64,000 nucleotides of DNA, from contig CAJUBD010000004.1 in NCBI GenBank assembly GCA_910584475.1, positions 62,001 through 126,000 on the forward strand, written 5' to 3'. Numbering within the stretch: the stretch's first letter is position 1; every line of letters begins with the position of its first letter. Shown here in pieces: positions 16,199 through 24,611 of the stretch. Position numbers and translations under genes: made by a program. This stretch comes from an uncultured Treponema sp. (lineage in GTDB: Bacteria; Spirochaetota; Spirochaetia; Treponematales; Treponemataceae). The notes under the pieces were generated by a model. It had not been told where the DNA came from and did no database searches. It saw only the letters and a list, made by a program, of their open reading frames with translations.

Positions 16199-16882
16199 CT
16201 AGCGCTCGCTTCCAAACATCATAGAATTTACAACTTTTCCGTTGAACTTTTTGTATGTAAGATAAGTGTCGTATTCAACGCCCTTTTCAACTATATGCAT
16301 CCTCAAGTTGTTTCCATCGAAATTCTTGATTTTGTACTCTAGTGATCGCCCAAAACCTAAAGGCAGAGACAAAACGCTATCTTTCAAACTCGCTCCACGA
16401 TATTCCGAGTCGTAAATGCATTTGCTTTTGTCGCCATGGAAATAGCCTATGCCTTGATAAACTTTTCCATTGTGGAAATAGAAGCCTGAGGCAATTTCGG
16501 ATGCAACGTCCATCCAATAGCCTTCAAGGTCGTTCAGTGAAGTTACGGGTTTGCTTGGCGTGGGCTTTGCTTCTGCGGCTTTTTTGTCCGATTTGTCTGA
16601 AGTTTTTTTGTCGGTTTTTTCCGCAGTCTTTTCTTCCTTCTTGTCGTTTTTGTCAGCAACTTTTTCTACGGCGGTGACTTCTTTTGCCGTTCCGCCCTTG
16701 TCCTTTGACTTTCCGCTGCTCGCAACGCAAGCGATTACAACGATGACAATGACCACTGCAAGTCCTGAAACAACGAAATTTGCAATCGGCGCGACTTTTG
16801 CAAGAAACGGCAGCTTCACGCTGAATTTCTCACACCATTTTTTGAATGGCATTTTTTCAAAAAAATCAATAAATTTGTTCAT
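16199..16882 (-). CDS. Membrane-anchored protein with Lys-rich linker, unknown function
   Basis: 227 residues. A short cytoplasmic N-terminus (MNKFIDFFEKMPFKKW) leads into one transmembrane helix (about 33-54), then a charged low-complexity linker rich in Lys, Asp, Ala and Thr (about 55-112), then a compact domain (about 115-227: LEGYWMDVASEIASGFYF through YLTYKKFNG) that looks like a small beta-rich, lipocalin-like unit. I do not recognise a named family. TAGGAG lies before the ATG. Topology places the C-terminal domain outside the inner membrane. Confidence 0.7.
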   Translation of the reverse strand: MNKFIDFFEKMPFKKWCEKFSVKLPFLAKVAPIANFVVSGLAVVIVIVVIACVASSGKSKDKGGTAKEVTAVEKVADKNDKKEEKTAEKTDKKTSDKSDKKAAEAKPTPSKPVTSLNDLEGYWMDVASEIASGFYFHNGKVYQGIGYFHGDKSKCIYDSEYRGASLKDSVLSLPLGFGRSLEYKIKNFDGNNLRMHIVEKGVEYDTYLTYKKFNGKVVNSMMFGSER

Positions 16883-17054
16883 AAAAACTCCTATTACACC
16901 TTCAAAGGCATTTGTTTTTGTAATTTTAGTACAGAAACTATTTTACCCCAAAATTATTGTATGAGCAATCGAGTTTTTTTACATTCTATGACAGTACAAT
17001 GTATTTCTATGATATGACAAAGCGCAGCCCACCACCCACCCACACACGATACCG

Positions 17055-18419
17055 CTAGTTTTTATAAACCTGTTTCATCCATTTCTTGCTCCTTACTCGG
17101 CGTATGCCCATAAAAAGCCGCCACATTTCTTCTATCGATAGAATCGCATAGACCGCCTGCACAGGAAGCTTCAGCGCGAACGCTGAAATCAAACCAAGCG
17201 GAAGACCGATTGCGTATGTGCCGACAACATCCAAAAAGAGCGTGTATTTTGTCTCGCCGCCGCTTCGAATAATTCCGCTTCCCACAACCATGTTCAAAAC
17301 TTTTATGGGAAGGTACGCCGAAAAAATCAAGAGCAGGTCGCGTGTCGCGGTTTTCACAGCGTTGCTGACTTCGTAGAAATTGACATAAAAACCGCTCGCA
17401 AGGCATAAAAGCGCCGACATGACAACGCACCCCATGACGGAATATTTTATGAGACGCCACGAGTTTCTGTACGCCTCCTCGAATTGGGATGCCCCAAGAT
17501 TGTTTCCCGTAATAATTGCCGCTGATGCGGAAAGTCCTGAGAAAAAGCCGACTGAAAGTCCTTGCACTGGAAATGTGAGCGTCATCGCGGCAAGCGAAAA
17601 TGTTCCTAAATGACCATATATTGCTGAGTACGCCGCGTCTCCTAACGCCCATAAAAGCTCGTTTCCGATTGCGGGAAGCGCCACTATGAAGAACCCCTTG
17701 TAAAACGATTTTTCGCATTTTGCGCCGAAAGCGTTCCCGATGGATGCGGGGTGTTTTTTCACTCTAATAAAAAGTATCAGGATTGCCATCTCCAAAAAAC
17801 GCGCGATGACCGTGGCGTACGCCGCCCCTCGCTCTGCCATCGCAGGAAATCCAAAAAGACCGAAAATAAAAATCGCGTTCAAGACGGTGTTTGTCGCGAC
17901 GGAAACAAATCCTGTGACAAGCGGAACTTTCGCGTTTCCAGTCGCCCGCAGGATTGCCGAGGCGGACAGCAGGATAATTTCCGCAAAATAGCTCACCGAG
18001 ACGATTTTCAAGTACACAGAGCCTGTTTGAATCACCGCAGCGTCAGAAGTGAAGATTTTGAGCGTGAACGATGGAAAGAAAAACGACAGAATGAAAAACG
18101 GCACAACGCACAAAAAGCAGCCTTCAATCGCCGCCCTCATGATTTTTGAATGCCTTGTTCGGTCGCCTGCTCCCTCCGCCTGGCTTGCGAAAATGGAAGT
18201 CGCCGCGCAAATTCCGCCAAGCGCATAGATGAGGATAAAGCATGGTCTTCCGCCCAGGCTTACCGCCGTGACACATACTTCCCCAAGTTGACCAATCATA
18301 ATTTGGTCAATCATTCCAAGCGAATTCGCGATGAGCGCCTGAAGGGATACAGGTATCGCGATTTGAAGAACCGTCTTTAAAAACGACTGTGGTTTTTGTT
18401 CCTTGATTATATTTTTCAT
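17055..18419 (-). CDS. MATE family efflux transporter
   Basis: 454 residues with about 12 hydrophobic helices in two halves. The N-terminal block (SLGMIDQIMIGQLGEVCVTAVSLGG) and the repeat in the second half (YSAIYGHLGTFSLAAMTL) are those of Na+/H+-coupled multidrug and toxin exporters. Substrate is not predictable. It follows the OPT/PqqD pair by 36 bp on the same strand but has its own promoter. A second MATE gene lies at 51062-52390. Confidence 0.88.
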   Translation of the reverse strand: MKNIIKEQKPQSFLKTVLQIAIPVSLQALIANSLGMIDQIMIGQLGEVCVTAVSLGGRPCFILIYALGGICAATSIFASQAEGAGDRTRHSKIMRAAIEGCFLCVVPFFILSFFFPSFTLKIFTSDAAVIQTGSVYLKIVSVSYFAEIILLSASAILRATGNAKVPLVTGFVSVATNTVLNAIFIFGLFGFPAMAERGAAYATVIARFLEMAILILFIRVKKHPASIGNAFGAKCEKSFYKGFFIVALPAIGNELLWALGDAAYSAIYGHLGTFSLAAMTLTFPVQGLSVGFFSGLSASAAIITGNNLGASQFEEAYRNSWRLIKYSVMGCVVMSALLCLASGFYVNFYEVSNAVKTATRDLLLIFSAYLPIKVLNMVVGSGIIRSGGETKYTLFLDVVGTYAIGLPLGLISAFALKLPVQAVYAILSIEEMWRLFMGIRRVRSKKWMKQVYKN

Positions 18420-18428
18420 AGTGGGAAA

Positions 18429-18458
18429 AGCATAATCAAAAATATTTTAGTATGTCAA
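18429..18458 (-). promoter_or_regulatory. Promoter of the MATE gene
   Basis: Minus strand: TTGACA (18453-18458), 18-nt spacer, TATGCT (18429-18434), 9 nt to the ATG, no Shine-Dalgarno. Shares TTGACATAC-x-AAA with the TrmB-gene promoter. Confidence 0.5.
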
Positions 18459-18805
18459 TTTATACTACTCTTCTTTTTCACATACACCACATATTCCTGC
18501 CGCCGCAATGTCCTTATGTACGCGCAAAGTCGCTCGTACAGCGGCTCGGCTCTGCGACCGAACGCTTCCTTTACGAGCGCACCAATTTCATGGACGCTTT
18601 TCTCACCGTCCATGCTCTGCCAAATGAACGAGCCGAATTCCTCGAGCGAAATGTACGAAATCTTCGGGCGGCGGAAAAGCAGTTGCGCAATGCGGTTGTA
18701 AAAGCCCCGGTTTTTCACCGAAAGTGTTACGATGCCTTTCTCATCTTTCGTCCATTCGATGAGCGCATTTCTTCTTGGGACAAAATCCAGGAAATTCCCT
18801 TTCAT
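18455..18805 (-). CDS. PqqD/RRE-like small protein coupled to the OPT transporter
   Basis: 116 residues resembling the PqqD family: a basic N-terminal region (MKGNFLDFVPRRN) and the PqqD core (SLEEFGSFIWQSMDGEKSVH, then VKEAFGRRAEPLYERLCAYI). PqqD is a peptide chaperone, and PqqD-like RiPP recognition elements bind leader peptides. No radical SAM or other maturase lies nearby. The ATG overlaps the OPT stop codon as ATGA (18802-18805), so translation is coupled. Its 3' end lies within the MATE promoter region. A role in handing peptides to the transporter is inference. Confidence 0.7.
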   Translation of the reverse strand: MKGNFLDFVPRRNALIEWTKDEKGIVTLSVKNRGFYNRIAQLLFRRPKISYISLEEFGSFIWQSMDGEKSVHEIGALVKEAFGRRAEPLYERLCAYIRTLRRQEYVVYVKKKSSIN

Positions 18806-20757
18806 TTTGCGTGTTTGTCCCGCTTTGTGCCGATTATGGATACGCACAATGTTGCGATAAGAGCCGCGAAAAAGACAATGCCGCCGGCATTACCAAGGCT
18901 GAAAAAGTGGCTCATATTGATTATGTCACCTATGGATTTTTCGCCGACATTCACCACGGCGAACACGGCGAGCAGAATTCCCACAATTCCTTCTCCGGCA
19001 ATGAGACCCGAGGAGTACAAGACGCCTCGCTCTATTTTTTCATTTGCGTTCCCATTCTCCGCGTCTATTTCCGATTTGTTTTCCGCCCCGCTCCCTGCGT
19101 TCAATGTGCGCTCGAAGAACCATCGCACGATTCCGCCGATAAAAATAGGGAGGGTGGTGTGAATGGGCAGATACAGTCCGATCGCGAAAACCAATGAGGG
19201 TACTTGAATGAGCTCCGCCATCACCGCAAGTGCGACTCCGACAAAGACTAAATTCCACGGAAGCGAACCGCCCATAATTCCCTCGACGACCAGTTTCATG
19301 AGCGTTGCCTGGGGGGCGGGCAGTTCCGCTGAACCATATCCCCATGCCTTGTTCAAGAGATAAAGCACGCCGCCGATTGTCAGCGCGGAAATCACAACGC
19401 CAATCAATTCTCCGATTTGCTGGTTTCGTGGTGTGGCTCCCACAATGAATCCTGTCTTCAAGTCCTGCGATGTGTCTCCCGCAATCGCCGCCACCGTGCA
19501 AATTATAGAGCCAATGGCAATGGCGCTTGTCATTCCCGCAAGACCGGTTTTTCCCGTCGCCTTTAGAATTATAGTCGCAATCAAGAGCGTCGCGATTCCC
19601 ATTCCCGAGACAGGATTGTTCGACGAGCCTACAATCCCCACCATGCGGGATGAAACGGTGGCGAAGAAAAATCCGAACAGGATGACTATGATTGCGCCAA
19701 GTAGATTCACAGGAACGGAAGGCAAAATCCAAAGCAAAAGCGCAATCGCCGCCACACAAATCAAGACGATGTTCATCGGCAAGTCGCGGGAAGTACGATC
19801 CGTGCCTTCGTTCTTTACGCTGAACGATTTTAGGGATGCCACGAATGTTTTTCCTATGAGCGGAAGGTTTTTTACAAGCGATATAATTCCAGCGGTGGCA
19901 AGTGCGCCCGCCCCGACATATCGGATGTAGTTGCTCCATAATCCTTGCGCTCCGCCATTTGCAAATACTTCCTTTATTGAAATTGTCTGTGGATACAGGA
20001 TTGTATCACCGCCTACGAGGACAAGCAGCGGCATCAAGACGAACCATGAGCATACGCCGCCCGCGACAAGGACGGAGCCGACTTTGGCGCCGCAAATATA
20101 CCCCACGCCGAGCATCGCGGGCAAAACATTTGCGCCCAGACCGCTTCCTTTGTACGCGCGCACAGTCCAGTCCACTTCGCTTGGAAAGATTTTTAGTCCG
20201 TCCGCGATGAATTTATATATGGCGGAAATTCCCAATCCCTTGAAGACAAGCCCTGCCTTTGAGCCGCCTTCCTCGCCGGCGATTAAAACTTCGGAGCAGG
20301 CCTTGCCCTCGGGATATGGCAAAGTGCCATGCTCCTTGACAATAAGGGCGGATCGCAACGGAATCATAAAGAACACGCCGAGGAGTCCTCCGCACAGGGC
20401 GATAACCGTTATCTCCAAAAGGGAGGGCGACTTTTCCCCGAACTGAATCGCCCACATAAAGAGCGCGGGCAATGTGAAAATCGCGCCTGCTGCAAGCGAC
20501 TCTCCCGCGGAGCCGATTGTCTGCACGATGTTGTTTTCCAAAATCGAATCGCGTTTCAAAATCATTCTGATGATTCCCATCGAAATCACCGCCGCCGGAA
20601 TCGAGGCTGAGACCGTCATTCCAACTCGCAGCCCCAAATATGCGTTGGCCGCGCCAAAGACTACCGCCAGCACAATGCCTGTTACGATTGAAGTTACAGT
20701 GAGCTCCGGCAATTTGTTTTCTGCCGGAATATAAGGTTTGAATACATTGTTTTCCAT
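18802..20757 (-). CDS. OPT family oligopeptide transporter
   Basis: 651 residues, strongly hydrophobic with about 14-16 membrane helices. The start (PYIPAENKLPELTVTSIVTG), the FGAANAYLGLRVGMTVSASIP region and GTLPYPEGKACSEVL are the conserved OPT signatures. OPT carriers import small peptides or metal chelates by proton symport. The start fits an extended -10 promoter ending 7 nt upstream. It is translationally coupled to the PqqD-like gene. Confidence 0.88.
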   Translation of the reverse strand: MENNVFKPYIPAENKLPELTVTSIVTGIVLAVVFGAANAYLGLRVGMTVSASIPAAVISMGIIRMILKRDSILENNIVQTIGSAGESLAAGAIFTLPALFMWAIQFGEKSPSLLEITVIALCGGLLGVFFMIPLRSALIVKEHGTLPYPEGKACSEVLIAGEEGGSKAGLVFKGLGISAIYKFIADGLKIFPSEVDWTVRAYKGSGLGANVLPAMLGVGYICGAKVGSVLVAGGVCSWFVLMPLLVLVGGDTILYPQTISIKEVFANGGAQGLWSNYIRYVGAGALATAGIISLVKNLPLIGKTFVASLKSFSVKNEGTDRTSRDLPMNIVLICVAAIALLLWILPSVPVNLLGAIIVILFGFFFATVSSRMVGIVGSSNNPVSGMGIATLLIATIILKATGKTGLAGMTSAIAIGSIICTVAAIAGDTSQDLKTGFIVGATPRNQQIGELIGVVISALTIGGVLYLLNKAWGYGSAELPAPQATLMKLVVEGIMGGSLPWNLVFVGVALAVMAELIQVPSLVFAIGLYLPIHTTLPIFIGGIVRWFFERTLNAGSGAENKSEIDAENGNANEKIERGVLYSSGLIAGEGIVGILLAVFAVVNVGEKSIGDIINMSHFFSLGNAGGIVFFAALIATLCVSIIGTKRDKHAK

Positions 20758-20764
20758 AAAGCAT

Positions 20765-20773
20765 AGTATATCA
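20765..20773 (-). promoter_or_regulatory. OPT promoter, extended -10, leaderless type
   Basis: Minus strand TGATATACT, an extended -10 (TGnTATACT), ends 7 nt before the ATG at 20757. No good -35 and no Shine-Dalgarno. Confidence 0.55.
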
Positions 20774-20904
20774 TAGAATTCGGATTTTCGGTAAAAAAAT
20801 TGAATTTGATTTTATAAAAAATCGCATCCGCTTCCTAAATTTAGTCGACAAAAAATTCGCGCGGAATTTTACATTTCGATTTGATAAAATTTTACTTTTC
20901 CCCA

Positions 20905-20933
20905 TTGACAGAATCTCGCTTTTTCGCTATACT
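20905..20933 (+). promoter_or_regulatory. Strong promoter ahead of a short terminated leader
   Basis: Perfect TTGACA (20905-20910), 17-nt spacer, TATACT (20928-20933). TSS expected near 20940, six bases before the hairpin. Confidence 0.75.
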
Positions 20934-20939
20934 TTTTGA

Positions 20940-20997
20940 AACGATGGCGTTTGTGCAAATGGCGTTTTGTCTTTTGCACAAACGCCTTTATTTTTTT
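20940..20997 (+). ncRNA. Short promoter-hairpin-terminator transcript or attenuator
   Basis: GGCGTTTGTGCAAA (20946-20959) pairs perfectly with 20973-20986 over 14 bp, followed by TTTATTTTTTT. The transcript from the upstream promoter would be about 58 nt unless read through to the tiny ORF and gltD. It could be an sRNA or an attenuator. Confidence 0.5.
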
Positions 20998-21009
20998 GCA
21001 GGAGAAGTG

Positions 21010-21141
21010 ATGAAAAATCTGCCAAAAATATTGTCGGTACTATCAGCTGAATTTCGTGAAACTAAATTATTATTTTGTTCGCGTTTTTCACTTTGTTGCA
21101 AATGTGCGAAAAATTTTTTGGAAGCGGAAGTTCCCTTTTAA
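21010..21141 (+). CDS. Possible 43-residue leader or small protein
   Basis: An ORF of 43 codons starting MKNLPKILSVLSAEFRETK with AGGAG 7 nt upstream, placed just after the terminator hairpin. It is Cys- and Phe-rich toward its end and has no recognisable domain. It may be a leader peptide or a decayed sequence. Confidence 0.3.
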   Translation: MKNLPKILSVLSAEFRETKLLFCSRFSLCCKCAKNFLEAEVPF

Positions 21142-21158
21142 ATTTTTTAAGGAGGTAT

Positions 21159-21243
21159 GATGACAACCGCTAAAATATCGCACTTGCCATCAAGTATGAC
21201 TGCCGATTGGCAGGCAACATAAGTTTGCGTTGCAAACTTGCAT
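21159..21243. repeat. 85-bp intergenic repeat, copy B (upstream of gltD)
   Basis: 72 of 85 bases identical to 8715-8799. Preceded by AAGGAGGT and ATG; a short open frame of about 21 codons (MMTTAKISHLPSSM...) is partly kept in copy A (MAATKIAWLSSSM...). Confidence 0.75.
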
Positions 21244-21402
21244 ATCTACCGCTTCTTCCGCTTGAAACTTCGATGGCAAGCGTTCGGCTTTGAGCACTTG
21301 TTGCGAGTCGTTTCATTGCGAAGAAGCTTAAAATGTCAATCGCAAAGTCGCAATCTTTCAGTTTGCTAACGATTTTGCCTTGACTATTTATGGGAGAAGA
21401 AT

Positions 21403-22890
21403 ATGGGAAAGGACACGGGTTTTATTGAATACGGGCGCGAAGTGAACGGCGACATTCCGCCTTTGGAGCGCATAAAAAATTTCAACGAATTTCATTTTTA
21501 CCTGAACGATAATGCGCGAAAAAATCAAGCGGCGCGTTGCATGAATTGCGGCGTTCCGATGTGCCAAAGCGCGCTCCGCCTCAAAGGAATGGTTACGGGT
21601 TGCCCTCTGCATAATTTCATTCCCGAATGGAATGACGCGCTTTACAAGGAACAATTTGATATGGCGGCGTGGCGACTTTTGAAAACCTCGAATTTTCCGG
21701 AATTCACAGGACGCGTTTGCCCCGCACTTTGCGAAAAGGCTTGCAATCTTGCAGGCGAGAGTTTGGAAAATGCTGTCACCGTTCACGACAATGAGCTTTA
21801 CATAATTGAGCGCGCGTTCACTTCAGGCTATATGAAAGCGGAAATTCCAAAAGTGCGAAGCGGAAAGAAAATCGCGGTCGTAGGTTCAGGTCCTGCCGGG
21901 CTTGCCGTCGCCGACTCGCTCAACCACCGTGGGCACAATGTTACTGTTTTCGAGCGCGATGACAAAATCGGCGGGCTTTTGATGTATGGAATTCCGAATA
22001 TGAAGCTTGACAAAAAAATCATCGAGCGGCGCGTAAACTTGATGAAAGAAGAAGGTGTTGAATTTGTCACGAATGCCGACATCGGAAAAAATATTCCTGC
22101 CGAAGAACTTCTGCAAAATTATGATGCTGTGGCTTTGTGTTGCGGCGCGAAAAATCCCCGTCCGCTTTCTGCAAGCGGAGCGGAAAATGTTCAAAGCGGA
22201 ATTTTGTTCGCGGTGGATTTTTTGAAATCCGTGACAAAAAGTTTGCTCGATTCAAATTTGAAGGACGGCGCGTTTTTCGATGTGAACGGAAAGGACGTGA
22301 TAATTTTGGGCGGCGGCGACACGGGCAATGACTGCACTGGAACTTGCATTCGCCTCGGATGCAAATCCGTCACTCAACTTGAAATGATGCCGTGTCCTCC
22401 GACTGAACGCGCACAAGACAATCCATGGCCTGAATGGCCGAAAATCTTGAAAGTGGATTATGGCGCGCAAGAATCGATTGCGAAATTCGGAAAAGATCCG
22501 CGCATCTACAAAACGACGATAAAAGAAGTTTTTCAAAAAGACGGAAATGTTTGCGGCGTAAAAACCGTTCAAGTGGAATTCAAAAATGTCGAAGGCAAAC
22601 GGCAACTTTGCGAAATCGAAGGCAGCGAAAAAGATTTGCCCGCCGATTTGATTTTGGTGGCAGCAGGATTTCTGGGCGCGGAAGATTATACGGCGCAAAG
22701 TTTTGGCGCACAGCTCACGCCGCGTGGCACGGTCGTTTCCAAAGACGGCTCATATTTCACGGGCGCGAAAAAAGTTTTCACGGCGGGAGATATGCATCGC
22801 GGACAATCGCTCGTGGTTTGGGCTATCGCCGAAGGCAGAGAATGCGCGCGCGAAATTGACGAATATTTGATGGGCTACAGCAATATGTAA
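21403..22890 (+). CDS. gltD: Glutamate synthase small subunit / GltD-like oxidoreductase
   Basis: 495 residues. The N-terminal cysteines (C46, C49, C54, C66 in RCMNCGVPMCQ...GCPLHN) bind Fe-S clusters, followed by an FAD loop (VVGSGPAGLAVADSL, about 159-173) and an NADPH loop (ILGGGDTGNDC, about 301). The C-terminal FTAGDMHRGQSLVVWAI seals FAD binding. The subunit moves electrons from NADPH to the large subunit, which makes glutamate from glutamine and 2-oxoglutarate. No gltB is adjacent, so the large subunit must lie elsewhere or this is a stand-alone paralogue. GGAGAAG precedes the ATG. Confidence 0.88.
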   Translation: MGKDTGFIEYGREVNGDIPPLERIKNFNEFHFYLNDNARKNQAARCMNCGVPMCQSALRLKGMVTGCPLHNFIPEWNDALYKEQFDMAAWRLLKTSNFPEFTGRVCPALCEKACNLAGESLENAVTVHDNELYIIERAFTSGYMKAEIPKVRSGKKIAVVGSGPAGLAVADSLNHRGHNVTVFERDDKIGGLLMYGIPNMKLDKKIIERRVNLMKEEGVEFVTNADIGKNIPAEELLQNYDAVALCCGAKNPRPLSASGAENVQSGILFAVDFLKSVTKSLLDSNLKDGAFFDVNGKDVIILGGGDTGNDCTGTCIRLGCKSVTQLEMMPCPPTERAQDNPWPEWPKILKVDYGAQESIAKFGKDPRIYKTTIKEVFQKDGNVCGVKTVQVEFKNVEGKRQLCEIEGSEKDLPADLILVAAGFLGAEDYTAQSFGAQLTPRGTVVSKDGSYFTGAKKVFTAGDMHRGQSLVVWAIAEGRECAREIDEYLMGYSNM

Positions 22891-22951
22891 ACATGGGCAA
22901 CAGAATGCGCTACAGGTGCATTATTTTTATGCGAATTTTCATTGAATACAA

Positions 22952-22980
22952 TTGATTTTATTTTAAAAGTATTGTATAAT
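22952..22980 (+). promoter_or_regulatory. ohrR promoter, leaderless type
   Basis: TTGATT (22952-22957), 17-nt spacer, TATAAT (22975-22980), 6 nt to the ATG at 22987. Confidence 0.65.
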
Positions 22981-22986
22981 GTCAAA

Positions 22987-23430
22987 ATGCAAGTTGAAAG
23001 AAACGATCCCGCGTTGCTTCATTTGGATAATCAGCTCTGTTTTGCGCTTTATGTTTGCTCGCGCGGAATCATAAAAGCATACAAGCCTATTCTCGATCCG
23101 CTGGATTTGACGTATACCGAATACGTCGTGTTGATGGCGCTTTGGGAAAACAACAAAATCGCGATAAAGGATTTGGGCGAAAAAATTTTTTTGGACTCGG
23201 GCACTCTCACTCCGCTTCTCAAAAAAATGGTGAACAAAAATCTTGTGACTCGCGAGCGTTCGAAAAACGATGAGCGTAGCGTGATAATTTCTCTAACGGC
23301 AAAAGGAAAATCGCTGGAAAAAAAATGCCGCGAAAATCCCGAGAAACTGATTTGCGCCGCTAAACTTGAAAGCGTTGATGGCGAGGCGTTGATGCAAAAC
23401 TTGCACAAAATAATTGAAGGTTTAAAGTGA
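22987..23430 (+). CDS. MarR-family, OhrR-like peroxide-sensing repressor
   Basis: 147 residues with the MarR winged helix (YTEYVVLMALWENNKIAIKD ... SGTLTPLLKKMVNKNLVTR ... NDERSVIISLT). The N-terminal DNQLCFALYVCSRGIIKAYK places Cys18 where OhrR proteins carry the single reactive cysteine that senses organic hydroperoxides. The usual partner ohr is not in the window. The ATG at 22987 is chosen because the promoter ends just before it; an earlier in-frame ATG lies upstream of the promoter. Confidence 0.82.
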   Translation: MQVERNDPALLHLDNQLCFALYVCSRGIIKAYKPILDPLDLTYTEYVVLMALWENNKIAIKDLGEKIFLDSGTLTPLLKKMVNKNLVTRERSKNDERSVIISLTAKGKSLEKKCRENPEKLICAAKLESVDGEALMQNLHKIIEGLK

Positions 23431-23468
23431 GCGACTAAAATTGAGCCGTTCGTTAAAAATCAAGTTCG

Positions 23469-23520
23469 TAGGAAACATCGGTTTCCGAGGAATTTAATTT
23501 CGCTCGCGTGAGCGAGTTGA
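23469..23520. repeat. Two-hairpin GNRA repeat, copy 1
   Basis: First hairpin GGAAAC-ATCG-GTTTCC (23471-23486), then TTTAATT and second hairpin GCTCGC-GTGA-GCGAGT (23502-23517) with a GNRA loop. Related copies at 49693-49768 and 59358-59408. Confidence 0.6.
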
Positions 23521-23570
23521 GCTCCCCGGAAATTGAGATTTTCTGAGGCGCTTAATTTTTGAGGAAAGAC

Positions 23571-24377
23571 ATGAAAAAAAGATTTTTTAAATTTATTTTT
23601 ATCTCTTTTGTAGCAGCCTTGCTTTTTGGCTGCATGTCAAGTACAAGCGCGGGTTTGGTTGGCGCGGACAGAAACCAGCTTTTTCTTTACAGCGAATCTC
23701 AAATGAATCAAAGCGCGGCCAGTCAATATTCGCAAGTAATCGCGGAAGCGAGGGCTGCAAAAACTTTGAACACAAACGCCGCTACATACAGGCGAGTTCA
23801 AAACATCGCGGACAAACTTATCGCCCAAACAAAAACTTTTAGAAGCGACGCGTTGGATTGGAATTGGGAAGTAAACGTAATCACGGATTCCACAATAAAC
23901 GCATGGTGCATGCCGGGCGGGAAAATTGTCGTGTACACTGGAATCATCGATTCGCTGGATTTGACAGACGGAGAACTTGCCGCCGTAATGGGGCATGAAA
24001 TTTCCCACGCGCTCAAAGAGCACAGTCGCGAACAAGCCAGTCGCGCGGCGCTCACCCAATTGGGAATCGCGACGATTGCTTCCGTAACTAATATGGGCGA
24101 TTTGGGAACGACTGCGCTCGTGCTTGGAGCGCAATACGGACTTACGCTTCCATTTAGTCGCGACAATGAAAGTGAAGCCGACGAAATGGGAACTGAACTT
24201 ATGGCGCGCGCTGGCTACGATCCAAATGACGCGGTAAGCGTTTGGCGGAAAATGAATTCGCTTTCTCAAGGAGAAGTGCCGGAATTTATGAGCACACACC
24301 CTTCGAATTCTTCGCGGATTTCCAACTTGCAAAAAGTCGCGACTAAAGTCCAACCGCTTTACGAAGAAGCGAAATAG
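23571..24377 (+). CDS. M48-family metalloprotease lipoprotein
   Basis: 268 residues. Lipoprotein signal with lipidated Cys21 (AALLFGC). Zinc site HEISH: H142, E143, H146, with the downstream ESEAD glutamate near E200. The layout (short, no membrane helices apart from the anchor) matches the LoiP/YcaL/BepA-like group of periplasmic proteases in outer-membrane quality control. The ATG at 23571 follows GAGGAAA; an upstream TTG is rejected. Transcribed alone after ohrR. Confidence 0.85.
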   Translation: MKKRFFKFIFISFVAALLFGCMSSTSAGLVGADRNQLFLYSESQMNQSAASQYSQVIAEARAAKTLNTNAATYRRVQNIADKLIAQTKTFRSDALDWNWEVNVITDSTINAWCMPGGKIVVYTGIIDSLDLTDGELAAVMGHEISHALKEHSREQASRAALTQLGIATIASVTNMGDLGTTALVLGAQYGLTLPFSRDNESEADEMGTELMARAGYDPNDAVSVWRKMNSLSQGEVPEFMSTHPSNSSRISNLQKVATKVQPLYEEAK

Positions 24378-24576
24378 GGAAAAACAATTTTAAATTCGAA
24401 TGAATTACCGCGAGTTTTAGCAGCACGCCGAAAGGATTGCGTACACACTCGCTTGTGTGCGCATCGGCATTGCGTTTGCTTTTGTGGCTTGCGAAGCAAT
24501 CTGCTTTTTAAGTGAATCGACAAAGATTTGTTCCTTGCGAAGATTGATTTCCATAAAATTGCTTTTTGTAAATCTA

Positions 24577-24605
24577 TTGACCTTTTGTTTTTGATATTGT
24601 ATAAT
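24577..24605 (+). promoter_or_regulatory. Promoter of the lolA-rodZ-rimO-uvrD unit, leaderless type
   Basis: TTGACC (24577-24582), 17-nt spacer, TATAAT (24600-24605), 6 nt to ATG 24612. Confidence 0.7.
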
Positions 24606-24611
24606 TGCCTT

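Larger units (their letters stand above)
20758..21402. other. OPT-gltD divergent gap: promoter, terminator hairpin, tiny ORF and repeat
   Basis: 645 bp holding a strong promoter, a perfect hairpin plus T-run, a 43-codon ORF with ribosome site, and the 85-bp repeat copy B. Each is listed separately. The rest (about 21244-21385) shows nothing I can support. Confidence 0.6.

Noticed and set aside
21010..21243. Reading the gap before gltD as a toxin-antitoxin pair (two short ORFs with ribosome sites)
   Set aside because: Neither peptide has toxin or antitoxin features, and the second lies in a repeat shared with the glgP leader.
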